Origin: JACQPU01 sp039961715
GTDB lineage: Bacteria; Bacteroidota; Ignavibacteria; UBA10030
DNA length: 26,316 nt
Direction: 5' to 3'
NCBI GenBank assembly: GCA_039961715.1
Contig: JABRVW010000204.1
Span: 1 to 26,316, forward strand
The notes below the pieces were generated by a model that ran no database searches, had not been told where the DNA came from, and saw only the letters and a program-made list of their open reading frames with translations. Below are positions 6,725-15,044 of the stretch, one piece after another; position 1 is the first letter of the stretch, and each line of letters starts with the position of its first letter. The position numbers were made by a program, and so were the translations under genes.

Positions 6725-9124
6725 TTAGTTCCGGTGCAGGTCACGCCATTGGAGGAATCTAAGGGCAAGATCGGTAAGATTCCACAGCTGAATGTCCGAA
6801 CCCGTGGGATACCGCACCGGAGCAAGCACTCCGTCCTGAATTTCGTACGTCCACAATTCATTATGGCTCAGTCCCGATCGCTCCGATGCCGTCGCTATCA
6901 TGGCTGACGCTGAATCCAGGAGAGCACGAATTCCCGGCTCCATGGATTTCTGATTGCGGATTCCAAGAAGCAGAAGATTGACCTCCCTGCCCCAGACGGT
7001 GTAGGGTGAATGATAACGATCCTTGTCGAATGCCGCCCATACAGCCGGGGGCGCATACGAATCGTTTGCCACAAGAGGGCCCAGGCCATCAACGAACAGA
7101 CCGACGGGAAAGCGAGTGATCACAGGATTGAGCAACACACCGACCTTTTGTCCGCCACCCGGCGAAGACGAGATGTCGCGCAGGAACAACATCATGCCCA
7201 CATCGGTATGGGGGATGGCAAGAGGACTGCCAAGGGAGTCCAGGGAAAGGGCAAGAAAGCGCAAGGAGGACGGAATGCTGATCTGATCCATGGTGGACAG
7301 CCAGTATTCCCGGGCTTTGGTGCCCATGCCATTTAATCTTCTCGCAATGTGAGGAAGGAAGTCTGCTGAATCGAGCACAACCTCGAAATGCTTCGCAGCA
7401 TCTCTCCAGATTTCCTCTGCACGCAAGAGATTTTCGCGATGCGACATGAACTCCGCCAGGGGAGATCCGGACAGTTCGGGGAACGAGGAACCGTCGGTAC
7501 GAATGCCCAGGGACTCGAGCGAGTCCAGGATTGTTCGAACTGCCTCGAGGGCCGCCGGCACCCAGATAGCGTTGATGTCCATCGCATACTTTCCGTTGGC
7601 GTACCCCGCGTTGCTGTCTCGCCAGCTGGCAGGAAGCCAGCTGTCGTTTGTGCGGCGCGAAAACGCAATCAGGTTTGTGACCGATGGCTTTCGCGCGTAC
7701 GGAAGGCTCGTCCGGCATACGTAATCCAGGTTTCGGAGGATCAGTTTCTCGACGGAAACGCCGTGGATTTCCTGCTGAAGGAACGCTCTCTTTTGCCGAC
7801 TTGGCACATCTGTGCGCTGAAGGTAACGGGCCACAAGAACCGGAAACTGAAAATCGTCGTCCAGCATCTTGTAGTCTTCGCGCGTCTTCTGAAGATCCTT
7901 CAGGAGCGCAAGGATTGCAGACCGGGTCTTCCTTTCCTCACTGTCCGGATCTTTGCCGGCGAGGGCCTTGATCATTTTGTTGACGGTTCCGATGTTTTCC
8001 CTGATCGCCTGACCGCCGAGGCTCTCCTCGTGGCTCACCTCCCCCCGGGGTGAGAGTTTTCCGAGAATTGTGCGAAGAGCGTGCTCGTGCAGAGAAGGAG
8101 CAATGACCGGTTCCAGCATCAGCATGGACATGATCATATCGCGGCCGAAGTATGTCGCGAAGTTTGGAAGTCCGGCCATGAGCTTTTCAGCCGAGCTCAA
8201 CAGTTCGAGACTTTTGACCTGTCTGTCCAGCCACAAAACCTCCCGCTTCCGCATGCCGCTCCGAGCGGCATCTTCAAGAAACTCCAGGAATTCATTGCGG
8301 AAAATCTCTTCCCGTTTCAGGGGCGTCAGTGCGGGCGCATTTGATGCGATTCTCACGGAAAACGTGAGTCCGCCCCCTTGTCTTGATCGGAGCACAATTC
8401 CGGCGGATGTCCTGCTTATCGCGACCCCGGCGGAATCTGCTTCGATATCGAGTTGAAGAACATTCCTTCCGTCAAAACTCGACTGGCGGAACCTGATCGT
8501 GTGCGTTGACTGAGAACGGCTTTCGGAGACCACGGGGGAAAGACGTGCGTGCAATTCTTCGCTGGAGGAAACCTCCAACGCGGCCAGGAAATCCACCCGG
8601 TCCGCCGGGGGCGAATCTTCGAGCAGACCCAGAAACTCTTTCAGTTCGGGTTCCTGGAAAGGCGGAGAATCGAACGGCTGCAGATGAAGTCCGTTGTATT
8701 GAAATTCCCTTTCCTTGCGCATGGAGCAGAGCAGGATGTGGCCCAGATGGAGTTTCTGCTCGATCGTCTTGAGCCTGTACTCCGCAAGCCGGAGGTCTCC
8801 CCTCGTGTGCACCCAGACTCCCCGGGAGTCCCAGTCGAGCCGGGCCGGACGTCCGGCCTCGTCTCTCGCCGTAAAAGAGAGCGACTCATTGGCGGCATCG
8901 GCCCAAAGATGCACGACTCTTCCCGTTGCGCGATCAAAAAGGATCTGCAGAGTATTCTCCTTTGAGTCGGTGAAGAACCGCGTCTCGTACTCGGCGTATG
9001 TCTTTGGATCGTCGATCTCCGGCTGGGGGAAGGAAAGGACAGGAAGGCGCTTTTGGCGTTCATCCTGGGCGTGGCCGGTGAGGATCCCGAAGAAGACCGC
9101 ACAGAGGACAAATCGGCGCGCAAT
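6725..9124 (-). CDS. Secreted six-hairpin glycosidase-like protein, start codon uncertain
   Basis: The protein (about 800 aa) was not assigned to a named family. Its C-terminal two-thirds looks like an (alpha/alpha)6 glycosidase or debranching-enzyme fold. Counting from 9124, these are FGRDMIMSMLMLEP (326-339), GEVSHEESLGGQAIREN (361-377), DDDFQFPVL and a WLPASWRDSNAGYANGKY segment leading into MDINAIWVPAALEA (496-528). The N-terminal third is beta-rich, like the sugar-binding domain of GH15/GH63-type enzymes. An export signal, RRFVLCAVFFGILTGHAQ, lies at the extreme N-terminus. No in-frame ATG, GTG or TTG occurs between the upstream terminator and this signal. The ATT at 9124 is used as a provisional start; the frame is open further upstream, but there it runs through the terminator and into the receptor gene. 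It precedes the symporter by 20 bp. A role in glucoside breakdown is inferred from fold and context. Confidence 0.7.
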   Translation of the reverse strand: MARRFVLCAVFFGILTGHAQDERQKRLPVLSFPQPEIDDPKTYAEYETRFFTDSKENTLQILFDRATGRVVHLWADAANESLSFTARDEAGRPARLDWDSRGVWVHTRGDLRLAEYRLKTIEQKLHLGHILLCSMRKEREFQYNGLHLQPFDSPPFQEPELKEFLGLLEDSPPADRVDFLAALEVSSSEELHARLSPVVSESRSQSTHTIRFRQSSFDGRNVLQLDIEADSAGVAISRTSAGIVLRSRQGGGLTFSVRIASNAPALTPLKREEIFRNEFLEFLEDAARSGMRKREVLWLDRQVKSLELLSSAEKLMAGLPNFATYFGRDMIMSMLMLEPVIAPSLHEHALRTILGKLSPRGEVSHEESLGGQAIRENIGTVNKMIKALAGKDPDSEERKTRSAILALLKDLQKTREDYKMLDDDFQFPVLVARYLQRTDVPSRQKRAFLQQEIHGVSVEKLILRNLDYVCRTSLPYARKPSVTNLIAFSRRTNDSWLPASWRDSNAGYANGKYAMDINAIWVPAALEAVRTILDSLESLGIRTDGSSFPELSGSPLAEFMSHRENLLRAEEIWRDAAKHFEVVLDSADFLPHIARRLNGMGTKAREYWLSTMDQISIPSSLRFLALSLDSLGSPLAIPHTDVGMMLFLRDISSSPGGGQKVGVLLNPVITRFPVGLFVDGLGPLVANDSYAPPAVWAAFDKDRYHSPYTVWGREVNLLLLGIRNQKSMEPGIRALLDSASAMIATASERSGLSHNELWTYEIQDGVLAPVRYPTGSDIQLWNLTDLALRFLQWRDLHRN

Positions 9125-9163
9125 CGTCGGGACGCGTGGAAGGGGAAACGGATGAATCCGGCC

Positions 9164-9206
9164 GGAAAAAATCAGGCCGGCGGTCGGTAGGCATCCGCCG
9201 CCGGCT
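9164..9206 (-). terminator. Rho-independent terminator after the STN-type receptor gene
   Basis: An 8-bp GC stem (GCCGGCGG at 9176-9183 with CCGCCGGC at 9198-9205) can be extended inside by CGG/CCG across one bulge. On the minus strand it is followed by CTGATTTTTT. It begins 34 bp after the receptor stop and should separate the regulatory and receptor part from the glycosidase, symporter and trehalase genes, or attenuate read-through. Confidence 0.85.
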
Positions 9207-9239
9207 TGTTTTCCCGGTTGAATCCCGAAACGGGTCACT

Positions 9240-12233
9240 TCAGAACTGGTAGCTGAGCGAGAGCCCGATGCGTCGTGGCAGAATGGGACGCGCCACGAAG
9301 TAGTACGTCTTGACTCCGGGTTGTCTCGGGTTCCCTTCTTCAAGGCCTTTGGACTGGTAGACGTTCAGGATGTTGAGGGAAAGCGTGATGGGTTGGCCGG
9401 AGAACATGTAATCGGCGCTCAGGTTCAGATAATGATACGCGCCGAGCTCCATGAATTTCCTGTATTCCGTGTACTTTCCGGCAACCGCGTCGTAGTTTGA
9501 GAAGTACAGGTCACGCGTTCCAACGTAGTGCCAATCGGCCACAATCGTCAGGCCGGACGCCGTGTAGGATGCGCTCAGGTTTCCTATGATCGGCGGCGTC
9601 CCGCCGGCCGTGAGGGCCGATCCTGTGGCCTCGACTGTCTGGACCTTTGTGAGGGTCGCGGCTCCACGAACGTGCAGGCTCCGAGTCGGGCGAACTGAGC
9701 CTTCCAACTCCACACCGTACGCCCTGTTATCCGGGCTTGCTCTCAGGACCCAGACGCCTTGCCCTGTTCCGGGATCGATCTCGAAGCCCTGACCAATGAT
9801 GTTGCTCAGTTCCCCCCAGAATCCATTGACGGTGAATCCCAACAACGGCGAGGAGTACTTGACTCCTCCCTCAAGCATGACGGTCTGTCTTGCCTCGAAG
9901 AGATCAACCTGTTGTTGAGCGGAGGCATCAAGGAACTCGTCCAGCGCGGGCATTTTGAACGCCCTGCTTCCCTGCGCGAAGATGGAGATCCCATCCGTCA
10001 ACGCATAGTTCAATCCCAGGGACATCGCGTAGTCCGACATGGAACGATTGAAATGGCGGAAGGTCCTGTTTCCCCACTGCTCGATGTCGTAGGTCGTCAG
10101 CGTATCCCCGTCGAGATCCGTGTTGGACTGGTTTTCCGCGGTCTGCACGAACTGGTTGGATTCGTACCTGAAGCCAACGTCTGCGCGGAGCCGCTCGCTC
10201 AGTTTCAGTTCGGCCCCGATGACGCCGGAAAAGATGGTCGTGGAACCGGAACCGTTCCGATAGAGGGACACCAGCCGCCGAAAGCCGTTCAACGTGTGGT
10301 TGATCGTGTCCGTCGGCGTCATGACGACCATGTCCAGCAATCGGGGGTTGTCCCTGACATCCATGAGGATGTCACTGAAATACCACCGATTGGTCTGCGT
10401 GTAATTTGCGAAATACAGGCCGGCGGAAAACGTATGTTCTCCAACGGTCTTCCGCAGACGAAGCTGATTCTGAAACGCGGACATCGGTTTCTCGACGTGA
10501 ACAAGCGTGCTTGCAGAAACGAGGCCAAGTCCGCCGTTGGAATTCATGTTAAACGGAAGTTTGTTTCCACTCGCGTCCCGGTGGTTGGTGTAGAATAACG
10601 AGTACGTCGATCCTCCGGGAAACCCCAGACCGGCGAAGTACTCGTTGGCGGTGACCGGTTGGCCAGTGAAGATGCCGTTCCAACCCTGGTCATTGCTCAT
10701 GATCTGGGCGGTGTTCTGGATGTTCCAGCCGTTGCCAAGGTTAAAGCTGGCATCGGCGGTGAGCCAGTAGGCCGTCGTCTTGAGTCCGTCATCCAGCGGG
10801 AATTCCAGCTCTCCGGCGGGCGTGGCAACCTTCACATGGTTTGCCTCCGCGGTGTTCATGGCCCCGTAGTCCGAAAAGCCGGGAACGTAGGACGGATTGT
10901 CGGGGTCCTGGAACGGCAGGGGAAGAATAAACTGGTTTCTGTCGTCGATGAGTTTCAGGGAGGCCCTGACATACCCGTCATCGAGGAGCCTCGTGACGCT
11001 GGCTTTGAACTGACCTCCGCGGATTCCGGGAAAGCCCGGGTAGCGGACGCCACGATCGAAGCGGTAAAATCCGCCCATATTGAACCGCCAGGCGTCCCCG
11101 AGAGGACCGTTGATGTTGAAATCGTACCGTGCGAGCCCTTCCGTGGCCACGCTTGCCTTCATGGTCCCTCCGATCTCCGGGCCGCCTGTCTTGTTGATGA
11201 AGTTGATAATCGCACCGGGGGCATTCGAGCCAAAGAGCGCCGAACTGCCGCCCCGCACAACCTCAACGCTCTGAATGTTCTCGTCTGCCCGGAACAGGTT
11301 GTCCGCGTTCATGAAGAACGTGTGCATCGTCGGAAACACCGGAAGCTCATCTTCCATGAACATCACATACTCCACGCCGAGAATTCCGCGGACACTGATG
11401 TTCTGATTCACCTCTCCGCCCGAACTTTCGACTCTCGTGAATCCCGGAACGTAGCGGAGCATCTCTGTGGTGCTGCGGGGTTGAGCCTGCACGAGCTCCT
11501 GTGGGGTGATGGTGCTGACTGCCACGGTCGATTCAAGCTTTTGCCGCGGCGACATGGTTCCTGTCACCACGACCTCCTCGAACCGGAACACATCGGAGGT
11601 CAGGCTGAAGTTCTGGGTGATCGCTTCACCGGCTCTCACGGTCACCGACACCGTCTGGGCACTGTATCCAACCGCGCTGGCTCTGACAGAGTAGGTTCCC
11701 GGCGGGATGCGCGTGATCACGTAGTCGCCTGCAATGTCACCGGCTGCGCCAATCGTGGTTCCCTCCAGCAACACGTTGGCAAAGGGGATTGCAGCGCCGC
11801 TCTCGTCCGTCACCTTTCCCGAAATCGTCCCGAACTCCTGAAGCATTACCGACCTCGGGGCGAGCACAATCACCCCACCATCCATCGCGATCCATCCCAC
11901 GCTCGTCGCCTCCAGCGCCCGGTCGAGAGCCTCTGCGACGGTGACATTCTGAACATTGAACGAAACCCCTTTCGCCGCGGGAACCACATCCTCGCTGTAG
12001 GAAAACTGAACATTGGCCTTCTCGGAAATCTCCGAAAGGACCGTTTTCAGCGGAACGGCCTCAAGCGAGAGAGAGATCGTCCTGCCAAGATACGCAAGGT
12101 CGCCAGTGCGTCCGGTGGCGTGACTGCCGACGGTGGATTGCTGAGCCCCCGCAACAGTCCCTGGCCAGACGATCAAGAGTCCGCTCATCAGGACAGCGCC
12201 GGCCGCCCTGCATGCTTTCCATGGATTTCTCAT
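9240..12233 (-). CDS. TonB-dependent receptor with N-terminal STN signalling domain
   Basis: This 997-aa outer-membrane receptor has an export signal (1-30, ending TVAGAQQ). Then come an STN (secretin/TonB N-terminus) domain (about 49-127, ISLSLEAVPLKTVLSEI to GGVIVLAP), a carboxypeptidase-regulatory-like beta-sandwich (about 136-212, GTISGKVTDESGAAIPFANV), a TonB-box-like EEVVVTGT (219-226), a plug ending VEVVRGGSSALFGSNAPGAI, and a 22-strand-type barrel closing with SLSYQF, whose terminal Phe is the usual assembly signal. STN domains pass ligand occupancy to a FecR-type anti-sigma factor, which is encoded 42 bp upstream. AAGGAGGG (12238-12245) precedes ATG 12233. A carbohydrate ligand such as trehalose or a longer glucoside is inferred from the genes downstream; a siderophore remains possible. 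Confidence 0.92.
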   Translation of the reverse strand: MRNPWKACRAAGAVLMSGLLIVWPGTVAGAQQSTVGSHATGRTGDLAYLGRTISLSLEAVPLKTVLSEISEKANVQFSYSEDVVPAAKGVSFNVQNVTVAEALDRALEATSVGWIAMDGGVIVLAPRSVMLQEFGTISGKVTDESGAAIPFANVLLEGTTIGAAGDIAGDYVITRIPPGTYSVRASAVGYSAQTVSVTVRAGEAITQNFSLTSDVFRFEEVVVTGTMSPRQKLESTVAVSTITPQELVQAQPRSTTEMLRYVPGFTRVESSGGEVNQNISVRGILGVEYVMFMEDELPVFPTMHTFFMNADNLFRADENIQSVEVVRGGSSALFGSNAPGAIINFINKTGGPEIGGTMKASVATEGLARYDFNINGPLGDAWRFNMGGFYRFDRGVRYPGFPGIRGGQFKASVTRLLDDGYVRASLKLIDDRNQFILPLPFQDPDNPSYVPGFSDYGAMNTAEANHVKVATPAGELEFPLDDGLKTTAYWLTADASFNLGNGWNIQNTAQIMSNDQGWNGIFTGQPVTANEYFAGLGFPGGSTYSLFYTNHRDASGNKLPFNMNSNGGLGLVSASTLVHVEKPMSAFQNQLRLRKTVGEHTFSAGLYFANYTQTNRWYFSDILMDVRDNPRLLDMVVMTPTDTINHTLNGFRRLVSLYRNGSGSTTIFSGVIGAELKLSERLRADVGFRYESNQFVQTAENQSNTDLDGDTLTTYDIEQWGNRTFRHFNRSMSDYAMSLGLNYALTDGISIFAQGSRAFKMPALDEFLDASAQQQVDLFEARQTVMLEGGVKYSSPLLGFTVNGFWGELSNIIGQGFEIDPGTGQGVWVLRASPDNRAYGVELEGSVRPTRSLHVRGAATLTKVQTVEATGSALTAGGTPPIIGNLSASYTASGLTIVADWHYVGTRDLYFSNYDAVAGKYTEYRKFMELGAYHYLNLSADYMFSGQPITLSLNILNVYQSKGLEEGNPRQPGVKTYYFVARPILPRRIGLSLSYQF

Positions 12234-12275
12234 GGTACCCTCCTTGATTCGTGAATGGATTCCAGGTTTATGAGT

Positions 12276-13340
12276 TCACCGCCTCCCCTGTTCCCGAGAT
12301 CCTCTGGGAAACAACCAGATCAGATCCCCCTTGGTTTCATAGCGCATGTCGGTGGCAAGTGTGACGATACGCAATGCCTCATCCACGCCGCGATCCACAA
12401 GCACCGCGGTCAGGCGTCTGCTGAGAATCGACGAATCAGCCGTCACAATGTGAATCGCGTAATGCCGCTCCAGCCTCCGCACAACCTCCGAGATGCTCGT
12501 ATTGTCAAAGACAAGCTTTCCGCTCACCCAGTCGAGATACGTTGCGAGATCGACAGGCGTTGGAGGTGTGATGAATCCTCTCGCATCCATCTCCGACCTC
12601 TCCCCTCCGGAGAGAATGACGGATCGAACAGAATCGCCCGATCCCCGAAAGGCAACCTTTCCCCGTGCGACGACCACCTCGACGTCAGTTTCGTCCGGCC
12701 AGGCGCGCACATTGAACTCGGTGCCCAACACTTCCACCGCGCCTCCGCCCGCATGCACGATGACTGAACGACCTTGCGAAGGCTTTATCGTGAAAAATGC
12801 TTCGCCGGTCAGAAAAAACTCCCATTCCCCTCCGGCAAAGCGCGCCGGGAAGCGAATCCTGCTGTCCGAGTTCAAAGCAACGGCGCTTCCGTCAGTCAGG
12901 TGGATGGTCACACGCTCGCCCCGTTGTGTGACAACCTCCCGCATGGGGGTTTCGTGGGGACCACCACCCTCAAAGATCGCCACAACCACGAGGTAGGCAA
13001 TCGCGCCAAGCGCAGCAGCAACCGCGCCGCGGAACAGCACCTGAGTCAGAAACCGGCCACCACCCCGACTTCTCCGGGTACCACGATGAGCATCCGAAAT
13101 GGTTTTTGACCTGAATAGATCGATGCCGACCTTTGAGCTAACGGAGTTCCATGCTGATTCCACATCCCAATCTGACTTGCGACTGCCAGCCGCTTCCCAA
13201 AGCGCTTTCAAGGATTCCACGTACTCACGGCGGAGGGGATCCCCGGCCATCCACAATTCCAGAATCCTGGCCGCTTCCGCCGAACCCGAGAAGTACCGTG
13301 CAAGAAGCCGCGGATCCAGATCTTTTGGCTCGTCGTTCAT
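12276..13340 (-). CDS. FecR-family anti-sigma factor / transmembrane sigma regulator
   Basis: The 354-aa protein has the full FecR layout. A cytoplasmic N-terminal sigma-binding region (about 1-60) contains LLARYFSGSAEAARILELWM. One transmembrane helix follows (about 105-127, RGAVAAALGAIAYLVVVAIF). The periplasmic FecR domain (about 135-250) has TQRGERVTIHLTDGSAVALN, FFLTGEAFFTIKP and VEVLGTEFNVRAW. The C-terminal domain (about 275-350) resembles DUF4974, SGKLVFDNTSISEVVRRLERHY. ATG 13340 is chosen over the adjacent TTG at 13343 because GAGGA (13347-13351) lies 6 bp upstream. It follows the sigma factor gene by 93 bp and precedes the STN receptor by 42 bp, the expected order of a FecI-FecR-FecA-like signalling unit. 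Confidence 0.9.
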   Translation of the reverse strand: MNDEPKDLDPRLLARYFSGSAEAARILELWMAGDPLRREYVESLKALWEAAGSRKSDWDVESAWNSVSSKVGIDLFRSKTISDAHRGTRRSRGGGRFLTQVLFRGAVAAALGAIAYLVVVAIFEGGGPHETPMREVVTQRGERVTIHLTDGSAVALNSDSRIRFPARFAGGEWEFFLTGEAFFTIKPSQGRSVIVHAGGGAVEVLGTEFNVRAWPDETDVEVVVARGKVAFRGSGDSVRSVILSGGERSEMDARGFITPPTPVDLATYLDWVSGKLVFDNTSISEVVRRLERHYAIHIVTADSSILSRRLTAVLVDRGVDEALRIVTLATDMRYETKGDLIWLFPRGSREQGRR

Positions 13341-13433
13341 CAAATGTCCTCGATATAGTACAAGACTGCGGATTTCCCTTTTCCCCTGACAAGGAGGGCC
13401 GGGGAAATGGATATTTCGTGGTTTTTGGGGTAA

Positions 13434-14027
13434 TTACGCTTTGGGAGAGGGGAGGTGGTGTGCCAGAAGCCGCCGGAGGATCTTCAGGGCCCTGCCCATC
13501 TGGGTCTCCACCGTCTTCAGGGAAATGGCCAGGATTTCTGCAATCTCCTCATAGGTAAGACCCTCCACTCTATGCATAAGGAAAACCAGACGGCACCGGG
13601 GAGGAAGCAGTTCAATGGCCTCTTCCACCGCCGCCTGCATTTCCTTGTGATGCAGTTCCTCTTCTGGTCCGGGCAGTTCCGAAAGTACCTTCTCCAGTTC
13701 CTGCTCGTCAACTTCAACGGCTGGACCTTGTTTTCTGGAGGTGAGAGCCTGGTTCTTCACGGCGGCATAAAGGTAGGCGCGGACGGAGCCGGTCGGATTC
13801 CATGAAGCCCGGTTCTTCCAGATTCGGACGAAGACTTCCTGCACGGCTTCTTCGGCCGTCATTCGTGAACCCGTTAAGCGGAGCGCGAACCTGCAGAGGC
13901 GCGGATAGTAGGTGCGAAACAGGGATTCGAACGATGAGTGGACCCCACAACGGATCTGCTCTGCGTGATGCTTGTCCCGGGAATCCGTTCTCCCGGGGCC
14001 CTCGGCGTTTGGAAAGGAAAGGGCCAT
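13434..14027 (-). CDS. ECF-type RNA polymerase sigma factor (FecI/RpoE-like)
   Basis: With ATG 14027 the protein is 197 aa, normal for an ECF sigma factor. The frame is open to 14390, but that would run through the divergent amidotransferase gene, so the longer form is rejected. Region sigma-2 (about 34-100) reads FESLFRTYYPRLCRFALRLT, then AEEAVQEVFVRIWKN and AYLYAAVKNQAL. Region sigma-4 (about 133-183) reads VEEAIELLPPRCRLVFLMHR, then LTYEEIAEILAISLKTVETQ, which is the DNA-binding helix-turn-helix. No strong ribosome binding site is visible, so the exact start is less certain. It is the first gene of a FecI-FecR-receptor unit and likely directs transcription of the receptor, and possibly of the trehalase genes, when the receptor is occupied. 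Confidence 0.88.
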   Translation of the reverse strand: MALSFPNAEGPGRTDSRDKHHAEQIRCGVHSSFESLFRTYYPRLCRFALRLTGSRMTAEEAVQEVFVRIWKNRASWNPTGSVRAYLYAAVKNQALTSRKQGPAVEVDEQELEKVLSELPGPEEELHHKEMQAAVEEAIELLPPRCRLVFLMHRVEGLTYEEIAEILAISLKTVETQMGRALKILRRLLAHHLPSPKA

Positions 14028-14048
14028 CGGCGTGATGGGTACAGGATC

Positions 14049-14062
14049 ACCTTGCCCAAGGT
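14049..14062. promoter_or_regulatory. Palindrome ACCTTG-CC-CAAGGT in the sigma/amidotransferase divergent region
   Basis: Perfect 6-bp arms with a 2-bp spacer lie 22 bp upstream of the sigma factor ATG, in the 144-bp divergent intergenic region. The spacing suits an operator or a short hairpin in the sigma factor leader. No known regulator is recognised. Confidence 0.45.
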
Positions 14063-14113
14063 TAGGAATTTTCCCCCTAAGTTGCAACCTCCGACCGGAC
14101 AGAAACCACCCTT

Positions 14114-14130
14114 CGAACATTGCATGTTCG
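14114..14130. promoter_or_regulatory. Palindrome CGAACAT-TGC-ATGTTCG in the divergent region
   Basis: Perfect 7-bp arms with a 3-bp spacer (17 bp in all) lie 41 bp upstream of the amidotransferase ATG and 86 bp upstream of the sigma factor ATG. The size and symmetry are those of a dimeric repressor or activator site. The cognate regulator cannot be named from the sequence. Confidence 0.5.
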
Positions 14131-14171
14131 GCCCTCCCGCCGTATCTTGCAGACTCCAGACATGACATCCC

Positions 14172-15044
14172 ATGTGCCGATTTGCCGCGTATCTTGGTGA
14201 GCCGATCCTTCTCGACGAGCTTCTCTATCGCCCGAAGAATTCGCTGATCCTTCAAAGCTTCAAGGCCAGGGAGCGCGAAGAGCCTCTGAACGGCGACGGG
14301 TTCGGCGTAGGATGGTACACTCCCGACGTGGATAACGAGCCGGTGGTCTTCCGGAGCATCACTCCGGCATGGAGCAACCTGAATCTCCAAAACATCGCCA
14401 GGAAGACGCGATCAGGCTGTTTCTTCGCCCATGTCCGCGCGGCAACACACAACAATCCTGTTCTCGAAGTGAACTGTCATCCCTTCACGTACGGCGCCTT
14501 CCTCTGGATGCACAACGGCCATGTCGGTGGTTTCCCGTTTCTCAAGCGCAAGATCATCAACCTCCTGAGCGAGGAGAGATTCATGGGAATCCAGGGAAGC
14601 ACGGATACCGAGCATGTGTTCGCGCTGTTTCTCGATCGCCTGTCCGATCCGGCCAAAGCGGCTCATCCCTTCGAAATGAAGGCGGCTCTTCTTGAAACAC
14701 TGGCATCGCTGAAAAAACTCGCGGTGGATGCAAAGGTCACGGAAAGCTCCTACCTGAACATCTGCGTCACCAACGGTACCGACGTCCTCGTTCTCCGGTA
14801 CGTCTCCGACTCCTCGCAGACGCCCCATTCCCTCTACTGGTCACAGGAGGGAAAGTATGTTGTGGATTCAGACGGCCGGCCCGCGATGATCGACACAGTC
14901 TCCAGCGACCGGGGAATCATTGTCAGCTCTGAACGAATGACGGAGCGGGCCGGCGACTGGAATCCCGTCCCGCCCAACCACATGGCATTGATCGACCGGA
15001 ATCTTTCCGTTTCTCTCGAACCTGTCCCAACGCTCTCATCATGA
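14172..15044 (+). CDS. Class II glutamine amidotransferase (YafJ/EgtC-like)
   Basis: The protein begins MCRFAAYLGEP, so removal of the initiator Met exposes the catalytic Cys2 of an N-terminal-nucleophile glutaminase. Other family landmarks are GDGFGVGWY (41-49), FAHVRAAT (85-92), NCHPF (101-105), MHNGHVGG (113-120) and GSTDTEHVFAL (142-152), which line the glutamine pocket. At 290 aa it consists of this domain alone, as in the YafJ/EgtC group. It lacks the synthetase domain of GlmS, PurF or AsnB, so the acceptor of the amide or the amide bond being cut is unknown. EgtC hydrolyses a gamma-glutamyl amide in ergothioneine biosynthesis, but no other ergothioneine gene is visible. It is divergent from the sigma factor and overlaps the following lipoprotein gene by ATGA. 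Confidence 0.87.
   Translation: MCRFAAYLGEPILLDELLYRPKNSLILQSFKAREREEPLNGDGFGVGWYTPDVDNEPVVFRSITPAWSNLNLQNIARKTRSGCFFAHVRAATHNNPVLEVNCHPFTYGAFLWMHNGHVGGFPFLKRKIINLLSEERFMGIQGSTDTEHVFALFLDRLSDPAKAAHPFEMKAALLETLASLKKLAVDAKVTESSYLNICVTNGTDVLVLRYVSDSSQTPHSLYWSQEGKYVVDSDGRPAMIDTVSSDRGIIVSSERMTERAGDWNPVPPNHMALIDRNLSVSLEPVPTLSS

Noticed and set aside
9125..9343. Upstream extension of the glycosidase-like protein to an ATG at 9343
   Set aside because: The extension would translate the terminator and part of the receptor gene in another frame, and would bury the export signal about 75 residues inside the protein.
10659..12254. Long plus-strand frame of 531 codons opposite the STN-type receptor
   Set aside because: It is antisense to a gene with clear domains along its whole length; its translation has no recognisable motif and unusual composition for a real protein.
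13380..13407. Hairpin TTTCCCC/GGGGAAA between the sigma factor and fecR-like genes as a terminator
   Set aside because: The loop is long (14 bases) and on the minus strand it is followed by purines, not a T-run, so termination there is not supported.
14028..14390. N-terminal extension of the sigma factor to 14390
   Set aside because: It would cross the divergent promoter region and overlap the start of the amidotransferase gene; the 197-aa form already has normal ECF length.
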